The translations under genes were made by a program, and so were the position numbers. Shown in pieces: positions 10,891 through 23,241 of a stretch of DNA of 37,973 nucleotides; positions within the stretch are counted from its first letter, which is position 1; every line of letters begins with the position of its first letter. The DNA is taken from the NCBI GenBank assembly GCA_036897095.1, contig JAYMSP010000982.1, positions 1 through 37,973 of the forward strand. The letters run 5' to 3'. The DNA comes from Plantago elongata. Taxonomy: Eukaryota; Streptophyta; Magnoliopsida; Lamiales; Plantaginaceae. The notes under the pieces were generated by a model. That model worked only from the letters and a program-made list of their open reading frames with translations, was not told where the DNA came from and made no database searches.

Positions 10891-13213
10891 ATGGATGTGA
10901 ATTAAGTAAATAGAAATAAAGAAAATAATAAAGTATTCTGTTATTAACAAAATCAGCTTTGTAAATATCAATTCCCTTTAATTATCACTACATTAAGACA
11001 TCATAATTCTTGCTTAAAATATTATCACAACAAGACATAGATGAAGCAAGTCAAGATATACTTTGGTCTTGAAAAGGTAGTTGGTAGCTGAAAATGTAGC
11101 TGGTAACTTATTAGTTAACCAACTAACGTTTCAGCTAGCTTGTTTAAAAAGCTACGCACTCACGTAACAAGCTTTTTATTATATGCCCTATTTAACATGT
11201 TGTAATAATACATGATGCTTTAAAAGTTCTACTTTAGTTTACCACATACGTACGTTAACTATTATATGAAAGAATATATGACCGTGACTTTTGTACTAAT
11301 GTGTTGTTTTTACTAATGTTGGTACCAATTTTGGTGCATAGTGCGTGTAACAGAGCAGTGGAAATAAATAGAACAACAAAGCAAATAATCTTAGTATGTA
11401 TACATATATTCACAAAAATAAGTAATGGATGTACAAAAAGATTCAAGAGGCCTTAAACCACAAAATACTAGTCATAATAGAAAAACCCTATTCCCAACTT
11501 ATCTATATAGAAGACATAGCTAGAAGGTATGCAATACTAGTAAATGTGAAGAGTATTTATGCTATGACAATTAGTTCTTGCTTTCACGAAATACTCTTTA
11601 CAATGAACTCGATATTGTATTTATAGATGTTCAATCTGACTGGATCACGTCCAAGGATTTTGTTGCTTATCCTTATCTTCAAGAGTCCACAAAATCTCAA
11701 CTATCAAGAGTCATTTGCTTCTTGTTCACTCTAATAATCAGCCGATCTTGATATCTTGTTGAGATATGATTTCTTTGGTGTCTCTCTTGATATAAGAAGA
11801 CTCATGCACGATAAAAAGATTAAAAAACACACATAGAACTAGGTAAGTGCTAGTGAAGAATAATAATCGACCGATTAAACCTAAATTACATAAAATCAGA
11901 CCGGTAAATATTATAAACATTGTTATAACCACATTAATTTCAATAATATCTCAAACATTCCGCATTTTTATTATATTATACCACGCTTTAAAGTAGATGC
12001 AGTACAACATACTGCATATCATCAACGGGACGGTGGAAAGTAGGGAAAATGGAAAGATTGAATGCATATATGATATATGTATGTCCAGAGGAGTGACCAG
12101 TTAGCCAGCGAAACTTGGAAACAAAGCATAGGAAAACAAGAAAGTTATGATGCGCCGATAATATGTAGGGTAGGCTGAGGCTCCACTATAAACTTAATAC
12201 TATATGCTATACTATTATATAAAATAAATAAATAAAAAGATAACATAATCCTATTGGTAATTAGTAGTACAGCTAGTACTATTAAAGGCCTTATTAAATG
12301 GTACATTTGCACGTCATTTCATGGGATTCTTGCCGGCTCATTCTGGATTCTTAATCAACCTTTCGCATGGTGTTACGTATAATATTAAGTCCGTCAGTCC
12401 GTTTCAAATCAAACATGCATCACATGATGTATCATAATTTTATTTTTAATTATTTACATATTATACTCAGTTTCAAAATAAGCAGATAAATATTGTGTGA
12501 ATTTGTGTTTAAAATACAAATTCGATTAAAATACACCGATTCTTACAAACTAAATTTAAAATATATATGGCCGAAACACACACAACATTATAACGGGCTA
12601 AAAACACGTGAAATTGGAGTTTGAGTGCAAATATTTTACATTCGTAATCAATCGCACTTTTGGTGAATTGATATTTTAGTTACATTATTCAAGTTCCACC
12701 TACATTGAGAGCCAAACTAAAAGAAGTTGTAAAACTTAGTTTGAGATTAAAAATTCAATTGCAATGCGTAAACAAACACTCTGCATATTGTTTAGGCAAT
12801 TAGAAATTTTGGTTATGTATAGAGGACCCGGGCTTCCCGTGTATGCTTCAGACCTGATAGTAAATGGAAGATGGCCTTATCTTTTTAAAGTCAAAATCGT
12901 CTTTTAATGCCCTTCGTTGCCTAACTTAAGTTGAATTGGTGTTCTTTTGGTGCCATTGCCATCCCAGTTCATCATATTTCAATGTTTACGACTTTCGGTT
13001 GAGGGTGTTTTATCCCACAAAACTCAAACACTTTTCGTAATTTATCTAGTTTTCTCTTCTAGATTTTCTAGAGTTTTCGTTTTGACAAGCAACTGAGTTA
13101 TATATACCCACACACTAACAAAGTTTATATACAGACAATCCCAAACACGTATTTTAGGTAACACAACGCATAAACACTGAACTGAGGTATGTTAAGATTA
13201 AAGTATCCAGTCA

Positions 13214-13261
13214 ATCCGGACAGATGTCCCAACTTATAAAACTGAACTCATCTGTCCGGAT
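13214..13261. repeat. Perfect 13-bp inverted repeat
   Basis: ATCCGGACAGATG at 13214-13226 is the exact reverse complement of 13249-13261, with a 22-nt spacer. It could fold as a hairpin or be a paired site. No gene lies nearby. Confidence 0.7.
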
Positions 13262-13478
13262 AGCATACAGACCGAACTATACACATCAACGCTACTAGCA
13301 CATCATTTGGGTGTGTTTTATGGCAATAGCAAGTTAGAGGATTTTATAAATATATTTGTTCGTGTGAAAAGTAATATTACTGTGAAATTATTTTTCACAA
13401 AATATGATATTGTATTGTTTAAATTCTAAAACATATGAATATGAATACGAACCTCAGAAGTCAAGGCTCTCATTGTCA

Positions 13479-13573
13479 TCGTTCAATATGTTTGTTAGTT
13501 TGTCATGCTAAATGTACTTTGGAGAATCGTTCAATATGTTTGTTAGTTTGCCATGCTAAATGTACTTGGAGAG
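13479..13573 (+). repeat. Tandem duplication, 48-bp period
   Basis: Two copies start at 13479 and 13527 with TCGTTCAATATGTTTGTTAG and differ at few positions. An open frame runs through both copies, but nothing in it is recognisable. Confidence 0.75.
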
Positions 13574-15203
13574 TCATTGATAGTAATATCACGTCCCAAC
13601 TAAGTATACATTTTGGTCGAGGTAAAATCAATAATTCCTCCACACCATCAAACTTCATACATTAATATTAACATATAATTTTATAAAAAAATTAAAGAAA
13701 TAATAGAAAACAATGAATGTGGGGTAAAATATATTTTAATAATAAAATATATTTTATGTAAAATTAAGATTGTTTATTATTTATTAATGATTAGAAAAAT
13801 TACATTTTTAATAATGTATAAAATTTGGTAAAACTGTTAAATCATGATAGATGTATAAAATTTGTTGGTACGAAAATATTATTATAATCACCATGTGAGT
13901 ACTGATGATATAAGGAACACCAGTATCTTGAAGAGAGAAAATTCCAAAGCGTTACTGGATAAAGATGGAAATAAAGCAGGCAATTTATCTTCGTCTGAGG
14001 ATAAAGGTGGGGTATCTTCATTTACTTGGGTCGCTTTCATTTGACGGGACATTTGTCCCAATTTTCCATTTCTTTGTCCCAAGTCCACATACAGCTATTC
14101 CTCAGCCCAACTTAATTCAGCTCGACACTCTTTTGTCCAACGTGGAATTGATTACTAGCTTAGGATTATGCTCACAGCTTAAACTCAATTATGAGCTTAT
14201 AACCGTTCTACTCAAGTACTGATGAATGCTAACTACGTAATTTTCATACCTTAAAAAAATTTAACAAAGACTTCATAATTTAAGAGAGTCCTATATATTA
14301 AGTGTATGGTGTTATATGCAAATAATGAATTTTTGTATATTTCGTATTGTAAATTGTATATTATCATATAATAATTGCACATCGATTTTTTTTGTAAAAT
14401 TATAAAAATATAAAAATGTACAATTAGTATAAAATAATGTTGTACTTTCACAAAACTTTCATAAATTATAAATTGTGAACTTTCAGGAGAGTTTCTCTTC
14501 GTACTAATAGCAATTTCGTACTAATAGTTCGCTGACACAGTAATTTTTTAAAGTTAGGGGGAGAAAACCTGTGTATCATAGTATGGATTATGCTAAAGTA
14601 TAAATGATGAAAGCTACATAATTTAATTACAATTACGTATAGTTGAATTTATTTACGGTTAAGTGGAGTTGAATCATGGGAAAGTACAGACATTCTTTGC
14701 TTTTGTAATGGATATATAATGTAACGTTGGATGAGAATGGATACTGGCATACTGCCATGCTACTATCGTTGTCAACCCGGGTTCAGGAGACCATCAGCCT
14801 CACCCTCTTAACGTAACAGTAGGCCTTACAGTTGAGCATGAGATTAACGATCACACCCTAATTACCTAATTTCCCATACGAAAATTGCCTTCAGTTACAC
14901 ATGAATCAAGCTTTTGACTGTCTTAATTAAAACAAGTTTATTTCTATGTATCTGTGGATTCAGGTCCTCTCTGTACCAGCAGAATACCTAAACTGCGAGA
15001 GGTGATGCAAATCATAACCGAAGGTGATAACCAAGAATCGAGCACATCAGTTCACAGTAGGCAACACATTCTAGTGCTGCTGAGCTAGCTTGGTCTTAAT
15101 TCAGGATTTTGTTGATGAATAAGACTATCAGTATGAAAATTGAGAACTCGAGTATGAACTTCGACCCAGTAGCGCGTTCAGCCCAATCCTGCCACCTGTA
15201 AGT

Positions 15204-18200
15204 TTAACCAGCAGACAGCCGCTTGTAAAGCCTGCTAAACAATTACTAGGTTATCACCATATCAAGAATGGTGACTCAAGTATCCATACATGCATTGCAA
15301 CCAAGACGTTGAATCCAGATAACATACACAACTCTTAATTGTTTTATTTATTTTTAGAACATGAAGTACACAACTCCCTCCAGTTGAGATCACAACTATT
15401 GCCAAGTTGGACGTTTGAAACAGGAGACTACTTTCGAAACCAATTTACCAGTTGATTTTCTCCAAAAGTGCAGGCTCTAACATAGCTTTAGGTTTGTTAT
15501 ATTTGGACAGGATTTTTATTTGAAATATAAGAAATAGGAAATTCCAAAATTTAATCAATCAATCACAAATATAGTCTATTTATACCGAAATGAAACAAAC
15601 TTCAAATATGGGGTGGGATGACCTGCAATTTATCCTAAACATTGTACAACAGCTGTACCCATGAATTCATCCAAGCATGCTGGTATTCTATATGCATGAG
15701 GCGATGAACTTTTAGATACAGTATATATCTTGTTATGCCACAGGTAATGCCAAGAACAATATCATACTCTGCTTTGGTTATTAGTTTGTATGCCCTTATA
15801 ATTGAAGCAACATTAGTAAAAGACCCAAACACTTGGACTCTGTCGTGGACACTATCACTATCCATACTTTCATGAAAATTATAAGTTGGACATTAGGGAG
15901 ACATAATGAAGACTGCATTCCCTAACCCGACAACCATGCTTGAGTACATTGAGGAATCAATCTGCCACTAAAGTTACTCAATTACAAGGATTCATTGAGA
16001 AACACAAATACTCCCTCCAGTTTAAACATCAGATTTACAATGTGACACACAGTTTAAGATGTAAGCTTACGACCACATGATAAATAATGCATCTCCAAGT
16101 AGTCTGCCTTAAAGCACCAAATCGTGCTATAAGTAGATAATGATAAATATGCAATGCAAGTACTTACCAACTGCCCTCAGCGGACGCATTGTTTTCATCA
16201 ATTATCTCTTTTTCGAATTCTTCTAGTATAGCACGTTGTTTTTCCGTAACATTTCTGAAAACATCAGACAGAAAAGTAAAGAGAGATACAACTTCCAGAT
16301 GCCTATATTCTGATAAAGTGGAATATGCAGTTTTTATTAACTTACATAAATGGTTAACATTTCAACTTTTTCAAAGTTAATAGCTAAAGTTGGTGATATA
16401 TACAACTCCCTTAGATGGAAAATTGTAATTGGTATAGTTGAAATATATCTTAATTTTCTTTCATGAGGAAAAAATGGTGATCTCTCTTATGTTCTCTTGA
16501 ATACATCAAAGTGACTACAGAAGTTTAACTACAGAAGTTTCAATGACAAGACAAAAGGAGAGTATGTAGTTTGATATGTTAAGTTAGCAATTGGTAGTAG
16601 TTTATAAGTGCTAATCTTACAATGAAAGAATTCCATTTCATCTACAAGCTCGATCTTCTAGATGAGATGAGAGTGAATGAAAAACCAAGATCTAGTCCAA
16701 AGCCATCCTTCCATTATCTAGGGTAAATAATAAAGAAAGCAAATAGAAGAAAATCCTTACGAAGGGAACTTTATACGAAAACGGACATACTGATCTCCAT
16801 AATCCCTTATAAAACCACTCTTTGGCAATCCTGTAGAAACCGTCCAAAACAATACATTGTGAAATGTATAAACACGTGTGAACATCATGTACAATTGTAA
16901 TTAGGACAAATAAAATTATTACCTTTGCCCCTTAAAAGAACTAGCTGACCAGGTTGGACACCCTTAGGAATCTATCATTACCAAGATAAACATACAGAAA
17001 CATAAGGTTAAAGAAAAACTTTTAAATGTCATTCTGCTACATCAGGTAAAGAAAAGAAGGAAAAGAATAAATGAAATCAAAATTATGACGCTCCAGAACT
17101 TTCCCCATATGATAGAGTCATGCTTTATAATCCAGTGGTCCTTTAAAGTCATTCAGATTCTAGTATTCTACAATACGATCATGAGATGTTTATCTGCTTG
17201 AACTCTTACCAGATATGCAAGTTCAGAAAAGCTGTTCTTTTTTTAATTCGTTCATAAATACAAGGCACATAAAATCAAAGGTACTTTTTCTTCGTGATCA
17301 GTAATCTCGAAAAGTATCAAAAGAGGAAGTTAAAATAGGATCGTCCTGGAAATTGTACATAGGATTCCAAGCTGCGGCAGTAAACTATAAAACGTGTCTG
17401 CAACATGAAATCCTGAGTGTTGAACTCCATATAGCAGGTGTGGTCAAAGTATTTATTTGTGTGGCACATGAATCTTTACATGGAATTACACATGCATGGG
17501 AGTGAAAATAGCACACAGAAAACAAACTGAAGTCAAAAGCGAATGTTTTCATACCCGTAGCTTATATGTCCCGGACAGCGTAGGTACCTCAACATAACCA
17601 CCAAGGATGGCCTATTAGAAATACCAAAAAGGAAATAATCAGATAAATATAATGTTCGTTCTTGCAATGGTGAAATAAAACATCCCTTCAGGCCCTAGAC
17701 ATGCATTCTGAGACGAAGAATTAAAATTGACACAATATATTTTGAAAAGAAAAATGAACAGAAAGCATAGTTCTCACTTCTGCAAAACTAATATGAGAAT
17801 CCACATATAAGTCAGCACCCCGTCTAGAAAAATTTGGATCATCTGCAACCTGGAGAAGATTAGCCATTGAAATTATCATACACCTAAGCAATATGATAGA
17901 AAACAACCAAAATATATACATAAAAATGCAATTGACGCTGCATGAATATAATAAAGAAAATAAGTAAATATTTGCTGAAATAAACAATTTCCACGAAGGA
18001 ATTGGCACATATGTGCATGTAATATTATTCAAACATAAATTCCTGACTCCATGTTCTTCCCCACAATCTAAGACTATTAGTCTGCTTAAATTGGTCATGA
18101 CGGAAGATGAAATGTGAGGGGAGAATCAGAGTTAACATTTCATACATTAACAAAGTTCAATATTGCCACATATCTTCACAATTCTGGCACCAATAAGTGA

Positions 18201-21200
18201 AAAACTAACCAGCTTGATAGAACTCAAAATTGCCACACATCTTCACAGTTCTGGCACCACCAAGTGAACGAATTAACCAGCTTAGATAGAACTCGATGTC
18301 TTGATAGTTTATACATAATTCTAAGCCACTCAGAGAAAGCACCAAGTTATGTATGTATTCAATTCGGGAAATTTGTATCCTAGTAATTTCTAACCAGTGT
18401 ACATCACGTTGGGGTCTGCATAAACAAGCATACAAATAACAAATTAAACCATGCATGTGTTTGTGCGTAGCTCAACCTTTAATCCTATAAGCACCGGCTA
18501 GGGAATATCTTAAAATACTGAGAATTAGAGATAGATACATAGGCTATGGCAGGCTATCAAACAGTTGTAATAATGGAAACTGAAATTAGGAGTACAAGAA
18601 AACTGATGCCTTTAGTTTTATAAATAGGTCGCCAGGAGCCCTTCCCAATCCACCAGCATTACCAGCTTGTGGCACACGGATAGTATCTTCAGAATCAACA
18701 CCTAATCAATTGGGAATTCTGTTGATTTCAGAAATATGCACAATTCGATCATTGCTTGTATGGTTAATATTGCTTAATGCTTATATCCTTCAATTCGGTT
18801 GCCCCTCGAGGGTCAATTACATTGAACACTGCAGTCAGTCATGGGAGGATAATAATGCTTGATGTGGACTACCAGTTGACTACTTAATCAAGGAAATGAT
18901 TTTACTCTTGTCGGGCTAAATAACAGACATTTCTGTGTGAAGATGGTTATGCACACACCTTATGTTTAAACTTAACATAATATACCCAAAAACAATCTAA
19001 AACCAACCCAACATTAATAAAAAATTCAAAAACCACCCATTTTAACTTTAAAGAAAAAAATTAATTAAAAGATATAAATAGAAGACAAGCACCGGTCAGC
19101 TTTTGTCCAGGGCTTCCACCATGTCGATTAAAAATATATATTTAAAAAAAAATCACCACCGGAGCTCCGGTGACCGGAGGTGTAATTGAAGAAGTGGGGA
19201 AGGAGGTGGTGTTGTGGAATTTTGGAGAAGGAGACATTTTGGTTTAAAATGTAAATGGGAATTTAGGAGGGGTGGTTTTTGTAAATTTAAGTAAACTGTA
19301 TTTTGTAAATTATTTAAATTATTAAATTGTTAACAAATTGATTTTTAATTGTTAGATTATGCCATTTGCCAAATTCTAAATAGTGTACCTAAGTACTAAC
19401 ATTAGTACAATGTGAAGTGGTACTAAAATTAGCCTAGCCCAAGAAACATTAGACCAACCTGATGGTATAGTCACTTTGACATCCTTAATTCCTCCACGCG
19501 TCCCTGATCCTTTGCATGATACGCAGTAATCCTGGAAGGGTCAATACTAATGTTTTCCATTCAAATATATCAAAAACCAATTTCTTTATCACATGAAAGA
19601 GAAAAGGTAACGATTTGGACCTTAATGACTTTTCCAAACCCTTTACATGTTCTGCATGTTGTGGCAAATGGAGGTATAGTGATCTAATAAAGTAGAATAA
19701 GTAGCAGTTAATTAAGCAAAATGAAACATACTAAATTTCAGAAATGTTATATGCCAAGAGAATGTCAAGTTTTTCTTTATATGAGAAATCAGAATTAAAA
19801 CTCACTGTTCCAGCGCCTCTGCAAGTAGGACATATTTTTGGCTCAGCATTTAATGGATGGCCCCTACCATCTGTATCATCAGATACATAAAAGGTAAAGA
19901 ACTCAAGTTAAAAGAACCAATTGCAAACATGACTCATATGTTTAGTTCCCCAATTGCAAACATGAATAATATGTTTGGTTATTGAACTATAGAACACTTG
20001 TATTGACTTTACAGTAATATATGTCTGACCATCTGAACAACATTAAATTTCTAAGCAGATAAAAGTTTGGTTTTAGCGACAAGGGGGATAAATGATTAAG
20101 AAATTTAAATGTAAAAGAGTAGAACAATATATTTGAGTCCAACTTACGGCAAGTATCACATGGCACATCCGCATCAAATGATAAATGCTTCGTGCAGCCT
20201 TTAGCAGCTTCAGAAAATGAAAGCTCAAGTTCAACCTAAGTCCCAAAAACAACACAATTAGATATTCTAATTTGCGAACCTTAAAAATCAAATCCCCTAA
20301 ATGACACGGCAGGTATCCAATAGCTAACCTGAACATCAGAAGCCATGCTCTCACCTTGGTTTTCAAAAATCTGCAAGATGCTAAAAATATTATTATCACA
20401 GAAGATGTGCAATGTTCATTACATACAATACCCAGCAAGTCGTAGTACCTCAGTAAAAATTTTGTGAAAGGAAGTAGAGAAGTGAGGACTTTGAGCAGAT
20501 CTGAACTGCCAATCCCTGTTAGAGTATTCGGCATGCCCAGACCTTCCTGGATTCTCCTTCATCTGTAACAGATCTTATACCATTTACTCCAACAATAATT
20601 ATATTTGTATGTGCCAGTGAAGCACCCAAGTTATAAACAAACAAAGAGAATGATTATAAAGTAGAAGCAAATATATAAAACAAACAGCCGCATTACCATG
20701 TCGTATTGGGCTTTCTTTTCAGGATCTTGCAAAGTCTGGAATTACCTTCGACAATAAAACAGTGTCTCGATATTATCATTGCAGAATATCCAATACAATA
20801 AATTCAAATGATTCAATTATACAGTTATGTAAAAAAAAAAAAATTAACCAACAAACCTCATACGCTTCTCTTAATTCTTGAAATTTTCTCTTTGCAGAAG
20901 GATTATTCTTATTTGCATCAGGGTGGTACTTTTTAGCAAGCTAAAAAACAAGCACAGCAAATAGAGATAAATCAGTACACTTAGGAGTCAGGAGTTATAT
21001 AGAAGGTTTTTTTGAAACGGCTAAAGGTGACTCAAACCCCGACCTATTGGTTGGTCAGGAGTTGTATAGAAGTGAATCAGTAGGAGCAGAAAGTTTTTTA
21101 TATAACATGGACATCATATTGCAAATCAACCGGACCAACTTGACAACGCAGAAACTATGAAAACAAAACAAGATGCTTGTTGAGCTCAACCACTATGGAC

Positions 21201-22147
21201 TATCAACAAAAAATTGATAGATCTTGCAATCGTAAGTTAAAGTTGAAAAAGAGTACAGAATCGAACTATTTAAACTCATGTTTTCAACAAGTCAAAAACC
21301 TTTTCAGTTGTAGAAAACTCAACTTAGATTGACATGAAGTTCTATACCGTTCGACTTGGCTTGTCAATACCGTCAAATTATAGGAATTTGAAACATAGCA
21401 AATACAATACTATAGAGCAAAGTCCAAGCAAATCATATGAAATAATAAGGATATTACAATCTAAAAATGGCTATCGAACTAGTACTTACGCCATGATAAG
21501 CCTTCTTTATCTCATCTCGACTGGCATTCTTAGAAACTCCAAGGATCTCATAGTAATCACGTTGCGCAGACCAACACACTCCTGTCAAAAGGAACAACAC
21601 AATAATCTATGTATTCTTCAATGGAGCTAGCATAAAACAACATACTCCTTGCAAAACAAAACAACACGATAATCTAGGTATTCAATCTTATCAATCTCGC
21701 TCATGAAATATGATCCAATAACCTGTAGCATGGATAAATCGCTTCCACGACAGCATTTCGGAAGGTGCGAAAACCACATACTTCCCCACGTAGCCGTACC
21801 GACTAGCTCCTGCTGAATATCACACGATGAGTCATTTTGAATTAGTTTTCTCTAGAATCCAACAGTTTCATAGAGTATTACGCAAGGCTAGCAAAATGAG
21901 GTGTGAAAGCGAATCAGGCTTTTACTCGGAGAGTGGAAAAACGCTCGTTGAAAGTGCGAAATGCAAGACGAGGATGATTGAGCTGAAATTGCATTTAAAA
22001 ACTGGAGAAATGAAGAAAAGTGAGTAACGATTTGAAGTATATTGAGATTATGTTTGATGATCCATTTGTTGAAGTAGAGATTAGGATTACCAGAAGTTTC
22101 TGGATAGCTGATTTAGGGGGGACTGATAGCCACCGTATTCGGCCCAT
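15204..22147 (-). CDS. ATJ1: Mitochondrial DnaJ (Hsp40) co-chaperone, ATJ1 type
   Basis: Type I J-domain protein that would deliver unfolded proteins to mitochondrial Hsp70. Nineteen coding exons, in transcript order: 22091-22147, 21926-22001, 21723-21812, 21490-21581, 20857-20940, 20697-20735, 20449-20562, 20329-20370, 20148-20235, 19806-19870, 19621-19683, 19459-19531, 18610-18701, 17778-17849, 17555-17611, 16923-16971, 16761-16830, 16168-16254, 15204-15231. They total 1338 nt, 445 aa, with phase kept throughout. Residues 1-75 are Arg/Ser-rich and non-acidic, like a mitochondrial presequence, ending RFIHATG. The J domain starts at about 83 with HPD at 111-113. The Gly/Phe segment is weak. 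Four CxxCxGxG repeats have Cys at 224/227, 241/244, 259/262 and 273/276. The C-terminal substrate domain ends [10 protein letters not shown], as in Arabidopsis ATJ1 from memory (408 aa). The first three exons are least certain; they rest on phase and splice sites. The intron after exon 13 uses GC as donor. Confidence 0.93.
18162..18296. repeat. Intronic tandem duplication, 67-bp period
   Basis: Two copies of a unit containing CATCTTCACAGTTCTGGCAC (first copy slightly different) start at 18162 and 18229, inside the DnaJ intron that has the GC donor. They differ at roughly one base in eight. Confidence 0.75.
19020..19290. mobile_element. Small TIR element in a DnaJ intron, MULE-like ends
   Basis: CAAAAACCACCC at 19027-19038 is the reverse complement of 19270-19281, and similarity continues inwards in part (CCCATTTT / TAAAATG... 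towards the centre). The same ACAAAAACCACC core ends the MULE at 30241. The core of the element is GC-rich and carries a 14-bp palindrome, ACCGGAGCTCCGGT, at 19158-19171. I could not find a certain 9-bp target duplication, so the outer limits are approximate. Confidence 0.45.
20987..21072 (-). mobile_element. 5'-truncated SINE with 19-bp target duplication
   Basis: A 48-bp insert (21006-21053) lies between two 19-bp direct repeats, 20987-21005 and 21054-21072, that differ at one base. Read on the minus strand, the insert matches the 3' half of the tRNA-derived SINE at 37376: CAACCAATAGGTCGGGG, a B-box-like GTTTGAGTCACC, then GCCGTTTCAAAAA. Truncation at the 5' end plus flanking duplications fit target-primed reverse transcription. 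It lies in a DnaJ intron. Confidence 0.8.
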
Positions 22148-23241
22148 TTATACGGCGTCCGGCGAACGACGCCGTAGATGATAGCTTGAAATTTGTATCG
22201 GAAATGTTCACGAATTCCACCGGTGACGACGGTGTCAGGTTGGAGCCTTGGAGGGAGGGTTTATGAGGTTTTTGTGTACGAGAACGAGACTTTGGAATCC
22301 AGGTAAAATGGAAAATAAACTTTTTTTTTTCTTTTTTAGTGAAATCAGGAATGAACTTTTACGACATGCAGTATAATTCTATTCGTGAATTAATAATACT
22401 CTGGTTATGTTATATCTATATGAACCGAATTGTTTTATAATATAAAATAAATTAAATAAATTATAATAAAATTAATATTTTTCAAATAAAATAATAATAA
22501 TAAAGTGATATTAAAATGTAACACGATGTTTACGATAATTGATAGTGAAAGAGCAATCTCCCCATAATTTTGAATAAATTTCCACAATGCAGACTTCAGA
22601 CTTGTATACCCTCCCTTTACATAAAATTAGAGTAACATAAATGGACTCAACGTACGTAAATCATCACTCTTAAATGCTAACATGGTTCACTTTATCAAGT
22701 CCTTTGGATTTGGAATATAACGCTCACTTAATTATTTGTTTACTTATCCACCATTGTTTAACGAATAACGACTTAAACTATCCATTATATTTATCCGGAC
22801 TTCTTCCGTTTCCTTGCAGAGAAAACTCATGACATATCCTATCGAGCAAAACTTACCCTGAGTTAGTGAGTTATAATGTATAATTTAGAACAAAATTGCA
22901 ACAATAGGTTAAAGGCCAGTATTGATATAGTGATATGTAGACTACTAATGTGATTAAAGCATTTTTTGTAGTAGAATTTTATATGGGGTTGGGCTTGTGC
23001 CCTCAAGCTTAACTTTTCAGAGAAATATTTACCTTAGTCATCAGACCAATTTGATTACAACAAAGGTATCAAATCTTCCAAAATTTGGTATATTGTAAAA
23101 AAAAAATGAAAGGCTTTACAAGTCTCATCTCATACCCATCTTGTCTCATCTAAGATCTAGTAAAATACATCTTTGACAACAATCACCTTCATGGCCAACA
23201 AGAGACAGGGAATGAAAATTGATAGGAAAGCGTAGTTATTG
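22148..23241. other. Intergenic region between AP-4 mu and DnaJ genes
   Basis: The 1.1 kb should hold the 3' end signals of the AP-4 mu gene and the promoter and 5' leader of the DnaJ gene, both reading leftwards. It is AT-rich apart from the GC-rich leader at 22140-22260. I see no further exon. Confidence 0.5.
22151..22176 (-). promoter_or_regulatory. GC-rich hairpin just upstream of the DnaJ start codon
   Basis: TACGGCGTC (22151-22159) and GACGCCGTA (22168-22176) are exact reverse complements with an 8-nt loop. In the transcript the 9-bp stem ends three nucleotides before the proposed AUG at 22147. A stem at this position could slow start-codon selection. It is placed in the 5' untranslated region by inference from the exon 1 model. 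Confidence 0.6.

Larger units (their letters stand above)
10901..15203. other. Long gene-free region between AHL and DnaJ genes
   Basis: I found no exon with convincing coding character on either strand. It holds the inverted repeat at 13214-13261, the tandem duplication at 13479-13573, and scattered short open frames (for example 13862-14222) with no recognised motif. The last few hundred bases before 15204 probably include the 3' untranslated region of the DnaJ gene. Confidence 0.4.

Noticed and set aside
13862-14222. Overlapping open frames on both strands near 14 kb
   Set aside because: They are short, without motif, without plausible splice partners, and have ordinary AT-rich composition.
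15635-15865. Minus-strand open frame of 76 codons in the last DnaJ intron
   Set aside because: The exons on either side join in phase (SW then LYKRLSAG) without it, and the sequence does not match the chaperone family.
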